Assembly: GCF_947387515.1 (NCBI RefSeq)
Contig: NZ_CANDOB010000001.1
Coordinates: forward strand, 62,001 to 126,000
From: Alkalihalobacillus sp. CinArs1
GTDB lineage: Bacteria > Bacillota > Bacilli > Bacillales > Guptibacillaceae
DNA: 64,000 bases
Reading direction: 5' to 3'
Shown here: positions 36,047-44,086 of the stretch, in pieces
Layout: every line of letters starts with the position of its first letter
Numbering within the stretch: position 1 is the first letter of the stretch
Translations under genes and position numbers: made by a program
The notes under the pieces: generated by a model
What the model was told of the DNA's origin: nothing
The model's input: only the letters and a program-made list of their open reading frames with translations
The model's database searches: none

Positions 36047-36574
36047 TTACGGTTGGATTCGCTTCATATACTCATCGATCACTTCTTCAGATAAACTGGC
36101 TTCTGTCTTCTGTATCACTTTACCGTCTTTATCGATTAAGAATGTAACCGGAATTGGTCCAACCCCATAATGATTTGTTACGTCGTTTCCTTTATCAAGA
36201 AGTACTGGAAAACTAAGCTTATAGCGATCAACAAAACTCTTTGCAGTAAGCTTCGGTTCTGAAACATTCACTGCCAGAATTTCTACTCCTTTTTCCTTGT
36301 ATTCTTTATACTTCTTGTCCATCGCTGGCATTTCATCTTTACATGGCTCACAGTACGTTGCCCAGAAATTCAGGAAAACCCCTTTTCCTCTATAATCCTT
36401 CAACTCCACTTCATTTCCTTCTAAATCAGAAAGAATAAAGTTAGGAGCTTGATCGCCCGCTTGAACGACACCGCTATCATTCGCGAAAAAGTTCGTATAG
36501 AACGTATATCCGACTGCTAGTAATACAGCAGCCAGAATCACCGTTCGGACAACGAGCCGGTTTTTTTTCTTCAT
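36047..36574 (-). CDS. resA: Thiol-disulfide oxidoreductase ResA
   Basis: ResA reduces the CXXCH motif of apocytochrome c so that heme can be attached. The 175-residue protein has an N-terminal membrane anchor (about residues 9-25) and a thioredoxin fold with the active site CEPC in WATYCEPCKDE and the cis-proline segment GVGPIPVTFLI. ATG 36574 is preferred over 36598 for signal-anchor length and its GGAG site. It is first of resA-resB-ccsB. Confidence 0.95.
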   Translation of the reverse strand: MKKKNRLVVRTVILAAVLLAVGYTFYTNFFANDSGVVQAGDQAPNFILSDLEGNEVELKDYRGKGVFLNFWATYCEPCKDEMPAMDKKYKEYKEKGVEILAVNVSEPKLTAKSFVDRYKLSFPVLLDKGNDVTNHYGVGPIPVTFLIDKDGKVIQKTEASLSEEVIDEYMKRIQP

Positions 36575-36643
36575 TTCACACCAACTCCAATCAAACAAAA
36601 CAATACTACTTTTACTATAACGTGCTGTCTGGAATACGAATGA

Positions 36644-37378
36644 CTATTTTTTTGACTTTTGTGTGACAGCCTCGTTACGAAGCTGCTTGACCTCGTATGG
36701 TTTAAGCTCACGGTATTCCCCAGAATTAAGCCCAGTTAATTCTAAAAAGCCATATCTTTCGCGCTTTAGCTTCTGAACAGGGAATCCTAACGCTTCAAAC
36801 ATTCTTCTCACCTGGCGATTTTTACCTTCATGAATCGTGATTTCTACGATTGATTTTTGTTTTTGCTTATCGATCGATAGAATTCTCGCTTGTGATTTAG
36901 AGGTTTTCCCATCTTCAAGATGTACACCGTTCTGTAGCTTTTGAATAACCTCTTTTGTGACGATTCCTTTCACTTTTACCACGTAGACTTTGTCGATTTT
37001 GTAACTTGGATGCATAAGCTTATTTGCAAAGTCTCCATCATTTGTTAAGAGTAGCGCACCTGAAGTGTCATAATCCAACCTGCCAACAGGGAAAACACGC
37101 TGCTCGATATGATGAAAATAATCCGTAACGGCTTTTCTTCCTTTGTCGTCTTCTACTGTAGAAATGACTCCAGTTGGTTTATAAAACAAAAAATAAACCG
37201 GCTGTTCACGATACACCGGAATTCCGTCCACTTCTATTTTGTCACTGTCTTTTACTTTCGTTCCTAGCTCTGTAACAAGCTTTCCGTTCACCTTCACTCT
37301 GCCTTCTTCAATCAATGTTTCTGCTTTTCGTCTAGATGTAACTCCAGCTTGTGCGATTACCTTCTGTAAACGTTCCAT
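36644..37378 (-). CDS. rluB: 23S rRNA pseudouridine synthase RluB
   Basis: RluB makes pseudouridine in helix 89 of 23S rRNA. The 244-residue protein has an N-terminal S4 RNA-binding domain (ERLQKVIAQAGVTSRRKAE) and an RsuA-type catalytic domain with the aspartate in GRLDYDTSGALLLTNDG. A C-terminal KNRQVRRMFEALG segment follows. ATG 37378 lies five bases after GAGGTGA; ATG 37387 is too close to that site. It precedes resA, as in B. subtilis. Confidence 0.94.
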   Translation of the reverse strand: MERLQKVIAQAGVTSRRKAETLIEEGRVKVNGKLVTELGTKVKDSDKIEVDGIPVYREQPVYFLFYKPTGVISTVEDDKGRKAVTDYFHHIEQRVFPVGRLDYDTSGALLLTNDGDFANKLMHPSYKIDKVYVVKVKGIVTKEVIQKLQNGVHLEDGKTSKSQARILSIDKQKQKSIVEITIHEGKNRQVRRMFEALGFPVQKLKRERYGFLELTGLNSGEYRELKPYEVKQLRNEAVTQKSKK

Positions 37379-37493
37379 ATCATTCACCTCACTAAAACAT
37401 CATACTCTTGTGTTAACGAAACCTCAAGTACAGATTCATTCTATCATTCATTATAGGCAATTCGCATCTTAACCAACCATTTAAAATGCAAAA

Positions 37494-37521
37494 AGAGTCT
37501 CTTGATGAAAGAGACTCACAA
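37494..37521 (-). terminator. Hairpin upstream of rluB
   Basis: GAGTCTCTTT pairs with AAGAGACTC around CATC and is followed by TTTTTG on the minus strand. It is a good terminator, but it lies 430 bases beyond the spmB stop, beyond the G+C-rich repeat. Confidence 0.7.
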
Positions 37522-37570
37522 ACTGTCGAGAAAGCTTTAAGAGCTATTTACCATGAATAATGTGAGATTT

Positions 37571-37690
37571 CCGCTACAGGATGCTCGCTTTCCGCGGGGC
37601 GGGCGGTGAGCTTCCTCGTCGCTTACGCTCCTGTGGGATCTCACCTGTCCCGCGGATCCCGCAGGAGTCGAGCATCCTTCCGCTCCAATC
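37571..37690. repeat. G+C-rich imperfect palindromic intergenic repeat
   Basis: This roughly 120-base segment is far richer in G and C than its surroundings. It contains GGATGCTCG near the left end and the inverted CGAGCATCC near the right, plus internal complementary blocks such as CGCGGGGC and GTCCCGCGG. It resembles the G+C-rich dispersed repeat that I recall from intergenic regions of many Bacillaceae genomes. No coding frame is credible. It fills part of the 570-base gap between rluB and spmB. Confidence 0.7.
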
Positions 37691-37799
37691 CGCGTAAGGA
37701 TGTTCAAATTCATAGAAAAAATAACCTGATGTGGCACCACACCAATAAATAATGGCATATAAGATTGGAAAGTACTAGTTGATATAAATGTAAACTAGT

Positions 37800-37905
37800 A
37801 GGAGTGACATCTCTCCCATGTTCTAACGTGCGCTGGAAGCTCGGACTATTTTGCAGGAGACCCTGACGTTCGTCCACAGGAAAGCAAGATGTGTTCCATT
37901 GCGTT
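37800..37905. repeat. Second repeat-like segment in the rluB-spmB gap
   Basis: On the minus strand it contains GCTTTCCTGTGGACGAACGT, which closely resembles GCTTTCCGGGGACGAACGTC in the repeat at 44685-44775. It also contains CTCCTGC, as do the other copies. It looks like a decayed member of the same dispersed family. The remaining bases of the gap (37691-37799, 37906-37949) show nothing I can assign. Confidence 0.5.
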
Positions 37906-37949
37906 TAGGATCCACAATATCCTAAAGGTATGTTTTGTTTAAGAGACTC

Positions 37950-38468
37950 TTAACCAAAGACGATCGTGACAAAAACGATTGCTGCGATGATTCCGACTAA
38001 GTCTGCAAGCAACCCTACTTTTAAGGCATTCCCCATTCGTTTTATTCCAACTGCACCAAAGTAAACGGTAAGGATGTATAGGGTTGTATCAGTACTTCCT
38101 TGCATCGTCGACGCTAACCTCCCAATAAATGAATCTGGTCCGTATGTTCTTATGATGTCTGTCGTCATCGCTAGAGCACCTGTCCCAGAAATCGGGCGAA
38201 TGAGAGCTAGAGGGACGATTTCTGTTGGAACGCCGATCATATCGAGGGGAGCTTTTAACATGTCGCTCACAAACGCCATGGCGCCAGACGCTCTAAAAAC
38301 TGAGATTGCAACCATCATTCCGATTAGATAAGGGACGATGGAGATCGCAATCGAAAGCCCTTCTTTCCCACCTTCTACAAATGATTCGTAAGTAGGGACT
38401 CTTTTTAACGTTCCATAAACAAGAACAAACGCAATTAATATAGGGATAATCCAGATCGAGATATTCAG
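37950..38468 (-). CDS. spmB: Spore maturation protein B, probable CTG start
   Basis: SpmB with SpmA is needed for spore core dehydration. The conserved sequence runs unbroken from 38468 to 37950 and gives 172 residues: IWIIP near the N-terminus, TYESFVEGGKEG, PLALIRPISGTGAL and STDTTLYILTVYFGAVG. The first ATG in frame (38318) would remove 50 conserved residues. CTG 38468 is the best start: it follows GGGGGAG, lies 12 bases after the spmA stop and matches the normal N-terminal length. Several membrane segments are present. Confidence 0.9.
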   Translation of the reverse strand: MNISIWIIPILIAFVLVYGTLKRVPTYESFVEGGKEGLSIAISIVPYLIGMMVAISVFRASGAMAFVSDMLKAPLDMIGVPTEIVPLALIRPISGTGALAMTTDIIRTYGPDSFIGRLASTMQGSTDTTLYILTVYFGAVGIKRMGNALKVGLLADLVGIIAAIVFVTIVFG

Positions 38469-38480
38469 ATCATCTCCCCC

Positions 38481-39053
38481 TTATCTCCTATTGAACATGC
38501 GATCGATGATAATTGCGCCTATCGTTGAACAAACGGTAGCCGCAATTGTCGTTCCTATTATTTCGGCAGGTGATATGGAGCCATACTTCATTCGAATCGC
38601 TATTACACTAGTAGGAATCAATGTAAGACTAGAAGTATTTAAGGCTAGTAACGTTACCATCGATCGAGAAGCGCTATCTCTCATGTGATTTAATTTCTTA
38701 AGCTCTTCCATCGCTTTGATGCCCATAGGTGTTGCAGCATTTCCAAGTCCGAACATGTTTGCGATCATATTCGATAAGATATAGCCCATAGCTGGGTGAT
38801 CTGGAGGAACTTCCGGAAATAGCTTCGAAACGATCGGTTTGAAAACGTTCGATAAACTCACTAAGAGGCCAGCGTTTTGTGCGATCCTCATTAGCCCGAG
38901 CCAGAAAACCAGGACGCTTAACAATCCGATACAAACAGCTACAGCTTCTTCCGCACCGCTAAAAATGGCTTTGTTCACTTCTTCCATAGTGCCGTTAAAC
39001 ATCGCATAAAGAATACTAAGCACGAAAAGGCCCACCCATATCAAGTTAACCAT
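38481..39053 (-). CDS. spmA: Spore maturation protein A
   Basis: SpmA is a nucleoside-transporter-like membrane protein required for full spore core dehydration. The 190-residue protein has about five membrane segments. The family core GYILSNMIANMFGLGNAATP and LNTSSLTLIPTSVIAIR are present. ATG 39053 lies inside the end of dacB (8-base overlap), so coupling is likely; the longer start at 39062 lacks a ribosome site. It is the middle gene of dacB-spmA-spmB. Confidence 0.93.
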   Translation of the reverse strand: MVNLIWVGLFVLSILYAMFNGTMEEVNKAIFSGAEEAVAVCIGLLSVLVFWLGLMRIAQNAGLLVSLSNVFKPIVSKLFPEVPPDHPAMGYILSNMIANMFGLGNAATPMGIKAMEELKKLNHMRDSASRSMVTLLALNTSSLTLIPTSVIAIRMKYGSISPAEIIGTTIAATVCSTIGAIIIDRMFNRR

Positions 39054-40206
39054 ATAGATCACGCTTAATATCTAGTGAAAACAGCTTCTTAAAGAAACCC
39101 CAAAACCCTTTGCTTTCCGTTTCACTTTCGTATGTTAGAGGTGCTTTGACGATTACTTTGTCATCTAAGCTTATTTTATAAATACCAACTGGATCTTGAA
39201 ATGATTCAGGGTCATCCCAAGATTTCTTCTCTGGTGGTTTTGCCAGTCGGATACTTGATTCGATTTCTTTCCTCTCGTTCTTAGTCAATGGATAAACTAG
39301 ATCACGGTGTAATTTAACCTTTCCTTTATACGGTTCCTTTTTCACTTCATCAAGGAAACCTTTTTCTGCTAATGTAGTGAGTTCATAATTCTGATAACCC
39401 CAGTTAAACATTCCGATATGATCGTTCCAATCGGATGGTGCATCGAGCGTAACCGCTATTAACGACATACCATCGCGCTCAGCCGTGGAAACGAGCGTCC
39501 GTTTCGCTCTTTTCGTATACCCCGTCTTCCCTCCTGTCGAGTCGCTATAGAGACCCGTTACTAACTTATTTTTGTTTCTCCAAACGTAATCCCAGCTTTC
39601 ATTTTCATTCGGTGCTCTATGAACTTCTGTACTCGATATGATTCGATACATTTCATTGTTCATGGCATATTGGGTAAGAAGCGCCATATCATAAGCAGTT
39701 GAATAGTGCTCTTCATGGTCATCAAGGCCATGCGGATTGGCAAAGACTGTCTTCGTCATTCCGATTTCTTCTGCCTTGTAATTCATCAATCGCACAAACC
39801 CTTCAAGGCTCCCTCCCACTTCCTCAGCAATCGCCACAGCTGCATCGTTTCCAGAACGCAGCATCAATCCATATACAAGGTTCTCGAGGGATATTTTCTC
39901 TCCAGGTTTTAAATAAAGTGAAGACCCTTCTGTGCCTGATGCACGGGAACTAACCTCTACGTTCTCATTCATCTTTCCAGACTCTATCGCTAATATCGCA
40001 GTCATAATCTTGGTGATACTTGCAATCCTTCTCTGTGTATAGGCATCTTTCTCGTATAATATCCGTCCTGTATCTTGTTCCATTAATATTGCACTACGCG
40101 CTGACACGCTCACGCCTTTTGCAAAAACATTCTCAGGGATCAAAAGGAACAATAAGGTGATGATTAGTATAACGATGCTTACTTTCGAACGTAATAACTT
40201 GTTCAT
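39046..40206 (-). CDS. dacB: D-alanyl-D-alanine carboxypeptidase DacB (spore PBP5*)
   Basis: DacB trims cortex peptide side chains during sporulation. The 386-residue precursor has a signal peptide (about residues 1-30). The active-site serine lies in SITK, with SGN (in LRSGNDAAVA) and KTG (in GGKTGYTKR). A C-terminal domain follows, with an amphipathic, basic end for membrane attachment. ATG 40206 is preferred over GTG 40215. A SigE-like promoter lies just upstream, which fits mother-cell expression. Confidence 0.95.
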   Translation of the reverse strand: MNKLLRSKVSIVILIITLLFLLIPENVFAKGVSVSARSAILMEQDTGRILYEKDAYTQRRIASITKIMTAILAIESGKMNENVEVSSRASGTEGSSLYLKPGEKISLENLVYGLMLRSGNDAAVAIAEEVGGSLEGFVRLMNYKAEEIGMTKTVFANPHGLDDHEEHYSTAYDMALLTQYAMNNEMYRIISSTEVHRAPNENESWDYVWRNKNKLVTGLYSDSTGGKTGYTKRAKRTLVSTAERDGMSLIAVTLDAPSDWNDHIGMFNWGYQNYELTTLAEKGFLDEVKKEPYKGKVKLHRDLVYPLTKNERKEIESSIRLAKPPEKKSWDDPESFQDPVGIYKISLDDKVIVKAPLTYESETESKGFWGFFKKLFSLDIKRDLYG

Positions 40207-40239
40207 GACTTCCACGTCCCCTGACTCCGTATTTGTACA

Positions 40240-40268
40240 AGTCTATGAACGACAGAACGTGGATATGA
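40240..40268 (-). promoter_or_regulatory. Putative SigE promoter of dacB-spmA-spmB
   Basis: Minus-strand -35 TCATATC (40262-40268) is followed after 14 bases by -10 CATAGACT (40240-40247). This fits the SigE consensus, and dacB is a SigE gene in B. subtilis. Confidence 0.6.
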
Positions 40269-40271
40269 TTA

Positions 40272-40808
40272 TCATTTATTATTTGAACGTCCGAAATCCG
40301 TGGCTTTCCTTAATGCAATTTCCTCAGCTGGTATCCTTATTTTAAGGAGTAAGAAGGCATTTAAAACTGTGAATAACAACGCTGTTATATAGGATGAAAA
40401 GATAAGGGGCAATGCGATGATTTCAATCACAACAATAAGATAATTTGGATGTCTAATAAACTTGTATGGTCCCTTTGTAACAACATTTGCGTCTGGAAGT
40501 ACAATGATCTTAGTATTCCAAAATCTCCCTAGACTTTTTATCGTCCAAACTCTAAGTAATTGAGTGATGATAAAGATCGTGAGCATGACTGTCCACACAG
40601 AAGAAAGCTGAAACCCTCTTATCGCTCCCTCAACAAAAAACGCCGCTAGAAAAGCAACATGAAGCATAACGATGAATTTGTAGTGCTCCTTCCCAGCTTC
40701 GAAGGCTCCCTTATCTTTCATCCATCTTTCATTCCTCTTTGCAACCATCAGCTCTGCAAGCCGCTGCCCAACAATCAATAGAAAGAAAACAGTAAACACA
40801 ATCGTCAT
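40272..40808 (-). CDS. ypbQ: Isoprenylcysteine methyltransferase-family protein (YpbQ/BpsB)
   Basis: This is a 178-residue integral membrane methyltransferase of the ICMT type. It has about five hydrophobic segments, and a conserved C-terminal motif FIRHPNYLIVVIEIIALPL forms the cofactor and substrate site. ATG 40808 overlaps the stop of the upstream type III polyketide synthase as ATGA. B. subtilis YpbQ is similarly paired and was reported to methylate the alkylpyrone products of BcsA, so the same role is inferred. Confidence 0.88.
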   Translation of the reverse strand: MTIVFTVFFLLIVGQRLAELMVAKRNERWMKDKGAFEAGKEHYKFIVMLHVAFLAAFFVEGAIRGFQLSSVWTVMLTIFIITQLLRVWTIKSLGRFWNTKIIVLPDANVVTKGPYKFIRHPNYLIVVIEIIALPLIFSSYITALLFTVLNAFLLLKIRIPAEEIALRKATDFGRSNNK

Positions 40809-41899
40809 GCCGTACGCACTTCCTCCCACTCCAATAGTAGTAATTCAGAACAAAAGCCTGGCCCCAATGCTGCCATCAACCCTGTCGCTCCAACTGTACA
40901 TTCTTCACGTAAAAACAAATCTAATACGAAGATGACGGTTACTGAGCTCATGTTTCCAAATTCTCTTAATACGGACCTTGAATTAGCTGTTTTGGACCGG
41001 TCCATGCCTAAGGCCTCTTCATAAGCAGCTAAAACTTTCGTTCCTCCTGGATGCGCGATAAAATAATCGATGTTTTCAACATTGTTTAATGTAAGGAACT
41101 CTTTCACGTTCGGCTCAAGCCACTTAGAAACGATAGATGGGATCGATTTTGAAAAAACGACGTGCAATCCTTGATTACTCACATCCCACCCCATCACGTC
41201 TTCAGAGTCCTTCATCAATGTAGAGTATGTTGTACGGATTACTGGTAGACAAGCTAATTTCGATCGTTTTAGAAGTGGAGAGTTATTCCCACATAGAAGT
41301 ACACATGAGGTACCGTCTGCAAAAAGGGCTGTTCCAATCAAGTTACTTTTTGAATAGTCACCATGCTGAAACGTTAAACTACAAAGTTCCACGTTCACGA
41401 CGATGACGGTCTCTTCTGGGTGAGCTAGACAGTAATCATGCGCTCTTGATAATCCCGCAGCACCACCTGCACATCCCAATCCCCATATCGGTATTCGTTT
41501 TGTATGAGAAGAAAAAGGAAGAACGTTCATCAATCTAGCTTCAATACTTGGAGTCGAAATCCCAGTGGTAGAAATGAAGAAAATAGCATCTACCTCACTA
41601 CAGTCCACCTTCGATTCAAGGTAATACGAGTTTTCTAAACAGTCTAGGATCGCCTTAGAGGCATAATCAACAGAAAGGGTGATATACTTTTCATTCTTCT
41701 CCTCAAAAGTAGGCCCTCCCTTATACCACTCCACAGGCATCGCAAAATACCTCGAGTCGATCTCCGCGCTTTGAAAAGCAGGTAAGAGCCTGTCTATATC
41801 TTTAAAATGACTTCCAAACTGATCTCTTGCAAATGTTATTGCTTCATCTTGACCTAAACGATTGGGAGGAAGGTGTCTTCCTATCGATAGAATCATCAT
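40805..41899 (-). CDS. bcsA: Type III polyketide synthase (BcsA/BpsA)
   Basis: This 364-residue chalcone-synthase-like enzyme condenses acyl-CoA starters with malonyl-CoA, in B. subtilis giving alkylpyrones. The catalytic triad is intact: Cys in WGLGCAGGAAGL, His in FIAHPGGTKVL and Asn in REFGNMSSVT. It is translationally coupled to the methyltransferase gene ypbQ. In B. subtilis this pair lies elsewhere, not beside dacB, so the cluster has moved in one lineage. Codon use appears ordinary. Confidence 0.92.
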   Translation of the reverse strand: MMILSIGRHLPPNRLGQDEAITFARDQFGSHFKDIDRLLPAFQSAEIDSRYFAMPVEWYKGGPTFEEKNEKYITLSVDYASKAILDCLENSYYLESKVDCSEVDAIFFISTTGISTPSIEARLMNVLPFSSHTKRIPIWGLGCAGGAAGLSRAHDYCLAHPEETVIVVNVELCSLTFQHGDYSKSNLIGTALFADGTSCVLLCGNNSPLLKRSKLACLPVIRTTYSTLMKDSEDVMGWDVSNQGLHVVFSKSIPSIVSKWLEPNVKEFLTLNNVENIDYFIAHPGGTKVLAAYEEALGMDRSKTANSRSVLREFGNMSSVTVIFVLDLFLREECTVGATGLMAALGPGFCSELLLLEWEEVRTA

Positions 41900-41968
41900 A
41901 CCGACTCCTTCAACGATCTTTTCGTTTATTTTGAGATTTATTGGTAGTTATTATTCTAAAAAGTTACA

Positions 41969-42003
41969 CAAAAATGAGGTGCTCATCATTGAGCACCTCA
42001 TTT
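41969..42003 (-). terminator. Terminator of the scpA-scpB transcript
   Basis: AAATGAGGTGCTCA pairs with TGAGCACCTCATTT around a short loop. It lies six bases after the stop of the 42010 gene. Confidence 0.85.
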
Positions 42004-42009
42004 GTCTTA

Positions 42010-42345
42010 TCACTTCTGTTTTATACGATTTAGCGAAGATTGTATCCCTTCTAAATCACTACTTTTTATGACATCGATGAACTCATCGGCATCACTAATA
42101 TAAAGTCGCTTTCGTTCTGGGTATCGCTCAAAAAAGCAAAGTGCGATCTTTTCTTTTAAAAAGGATTCTCCTCCTAAAATTTCTTCTTCGATCACTTTGC
42201 TCTCAAATACAGTTGGGTACAAGACTGAGAAATTCTTTTCAGCTCCATTTGATTCATATGTAACCGTCATCCTCGAAAAAGCATCCTCTGGTGAATTTGA
42301 ACGTTCCTTCTCTAACTCTCCACCTACAATTTGTTTAATTTGCAT
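42010..42345 (-). CDS. Uncharacterised protein downstream of scpB
   Basis: This is a 111-residue soluble protein without signal or membrane segments. It is mixed in charge, with a central beta-rich segment (MTVTYESNGAEKNFSVLYPTVF) and a helical C-terminus. I do not recognise it. ATG 42345 has a strong site (GGAGGGGG). It follows scpB by 24 bases and ends at a terminator, so it belongs to the scpA-scpB operon. A role with condensin is possible from context alone. Confidence 0.75.
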   Translation of the reverse strand: MQIKQIVGGELEKERSNSPEDAFSRMTVTYESNGAEKNFSVLYPTVFESKVIEEEILGGESFLKEKIALCFFERYPERKRLYISDADEFIDVIKSSDLEGIQSSLNRIKQK

Positions 42346-42369
42346 AGATACCCCCTCCGATTCATATGG

Positions 42370-42948
42370 TCAGTCAGGAATTTCTTGAAACTTCTCGAAA
42401 AATAAATCTGCTTCATCATCTTCTCCCTGATCTTCCCCATCTGGTAATGGTGGAAGGTCTTCAATCGCGCTCAAACCAAAATGAAACAGAAACTCTCTTG
42501 TCGTCCCATAAAGAATTGCCCTACCTGTCTTTTCAGCTCGGCCAACTTCTTTAATCAGAAGTTTGCTCATTAACGTTTGAAGAGGCTTATCGGTCTTTAC
42601 CCCCCGTATTTCCTCTACCTCTACTCTTGTGATCGGCTGCTTATATGCGATGATAGCTAGCGTTTCAAGTGCTGCTTGCGATATGGATTGGTTCTTAGGA
42701 TCCTCAACCATTTTTTCAATGTAAGAAGCATTCTTTGAGTTCGTGGTTAGCTGATAGCTTCCTCCAAGAAAAACGATTTGAAAACCTCTTTCCTTCTCAA
42801 TATATTCTTCCTGCAATTCGTTTATTGCTTCTAACACATTCTTTTCATCAATCGAAATCGTTTCAGATAAGCTCTTCAGATCGATTCCTTCGTCTCCTAC
42901 TACAAACAGGAGACTTTCGATGATACTTTTTATTTCTTCGTTCGACAC
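42370..42948 (-). CDS. scpB: Segregation and condensation protein B
   Basis: ScpB is a winged-helix kite subunit that dimerises and binds ScpA in the Smc-ScpAB condensin. The 192-residue protein has two winged-helix units; the conserved block SQAALETLAIIAYKQPITRVEVEEIRG (cut here across residues 90-116) and LQTLMSKLLIKEVGRAEKTGR are typical. The acidic C-terminus is normal. GTG 42948 shares one base with the scpA stop (TAGTG). Confidence 0.94.
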   Translation of the reverse strand: MSNEEIKSIIESLLFVVGDEGIDLKSLSETISIDEKNVLEAINELQEEYIEKERGFQIVFLGGSYQLTTNSKNASYIEKMVEDPKNQSISQAALETLAIIAYKQPITRVEVEEIRGVKTDKPLQTLMSKLLIKEVGRAEKTGRAILYGTTREFLFHFGLSAIEDLPPLPDGEDQGEDDEADLFFEKFQEIPD

Positions 42949-43694
42949 TACATTGCCTTCCTTTCACACTCAAAAATCATAATTTCACCGAAGTTTCCTT
43001 CTTGTTCACAGCTCACAGACCTTGTTTTCATAAGTTCTAATATCGCTAGAAACGTAACGATCATAGGACCCTTTTCCTGTTCGGTAAATAGATCCGTAAA
43101 TCGCTTTCGTTTTCCACCTTTCAGCTGCTCCTTGATCTCGCTCATTCGGTCCTCTATTGGGATCTCTTCGGTTTTAATCGTCGTTCTTTTAGGCTTTTTC
43201 TCTTTCACTCTTCGCGACATTTTTTGAAAAGCTGCAAGCATATCATAAAGCGTAACATCTCCGATCGATGTGTTTGAATCTTCGCGGCTATATTCAGTCA
43301 TATCAGCTGGTGGACGAGTATATAATAAGCTTCGACTGCTTTCTTTTTTCTTTAACTCATCTGCAGCTTCTTTATATTTCCGGTATTCGACAAGTCGCTG
43401 AACCAGCTCATCACGGGGATCTTCATCAAGTTCTGCATCTTCTTCAAAAAGCTCTTCTTCTCGTTGGGGTAAAAGCATTTTGCTTTTAATAGCGAGAAGA
43501 GTTGCGGCCATTACAAGATATTCACTCGCAATGTCGAGCTCTAGTTCTTGCATCGTATGTATATATGTTAAATATTGATCAGTGATTTCTGAAACGGGTA
43601 TGTCATAAATATCTACTTCATACTTATTGATCAAATGTAACAATAAATCTAAGGGACCTTCGAAAGCATCCACCTTAACATTATAGTGTTTCAT
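42948..43694 (-). CDS. scpA: Segregation and condensation protein A
   Basis: ScpA is the kleisin that bridges the Smc heads. The 248-residue protein has the N-terminal KVDAFEGPLDLLLHLINKYE motif, a long acidic and helical middle and a C-terminal winged helix that contacts the Smc cap (VTFLAILELMKT). It leads the scpA-scpB-unknown operon. Length is normal. Confidence 0.94.
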   Translation of the reverse strand: MKHYNVKVDAFEGPLDLLLHLINKYEVDIYDIPVSEITDQYLTYIHTMQELELDIASEYLVMAATLLAIKSKMLLPQREEELFEEDAELDEDPRDELVQRLVEYRKYKEAADELKKKESSRSLLYTRPPADMTEYSREDSNTSIGDVTLYDMLAAFQKMSRRVKEKKPKRTTIKTEEIPIEDRMSEIKEQLKGGKRKRFTDLFTEQEKGPMIVTFLAILELMKTRSVSCEQEGNFGEIMIFECERKAM

Positions 43695-43780
43695 AAATTC
43701 ATCTTCCTTTTATATACCATCTAATAAACCGATTATATCACACTGAATCCGTGTACCGGCTTAGGAAAATACAAATAAAG

Positions 43781-43799
43781 ACCGGGCGAATGCCCGATC
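43781..43799 (-). terminator. Terminator of the small 43802 gene
   Basis: CGGGC pairs with GCCCG around GAAT, with CTTTATTTG after it on the minus strand. It lies directly after the stop codon. Confidence 0.6.
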
Positions 43800-43801
43800 T
43801 A

Positions 43802-43954
43802 TCATTGCTTTTGTTGACCGAGGACTGAGCTGATCATCGTTGAAACATCCTCTGTATTTCCTTTTTTGGGCTGGCGATTTTGGTACACACTGTACAATGC
43901 AGCCCCAACACTAACCGCTGTTAATAAAGGCATCATATTGCTTCTCTTGCCCAT
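43802..43954 (-). CDS. Small uncharacterised protein, 50 residues
   Basis: The ORF starts at ATG 43954, eight bases from GGGAG, and ends with TGA at 43802. The product has a short basic N-terminus (MGKRSN), one modest hydrophobic segment (residues 8-24) and a polar tail. I do not recognise the family. It has its own terminator and lies divergent from the ypuF-like gene, so it is probably a real monocistronic gene. Confidence 0.6.
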   Translation of the reverse strand: MGKRSNMMPLLTAVSVGAALYSVYQNRQPKKGNTEDVSTMISSVLGQQKQ

Positions 43955-44086
43955 AATGGCCACTCCCGATTTCGTTTTAGTTCAATAAGATGAACCGGTC
44001 TTATTATGCTACATGTCCAGGTATCCCATTCACTTTTAAAGTGCTTTCATCATGTGCTAAACTACAAGGGAATTGGAGGAAATGAC

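Noticed and set aside
37537-37758. 73-residue reading frame on the minus strand
   Set aside because: It runs across the G+C-rich repeat, its composition is atypical (many Arg, Gly, Ser), and it has no ribosome site.
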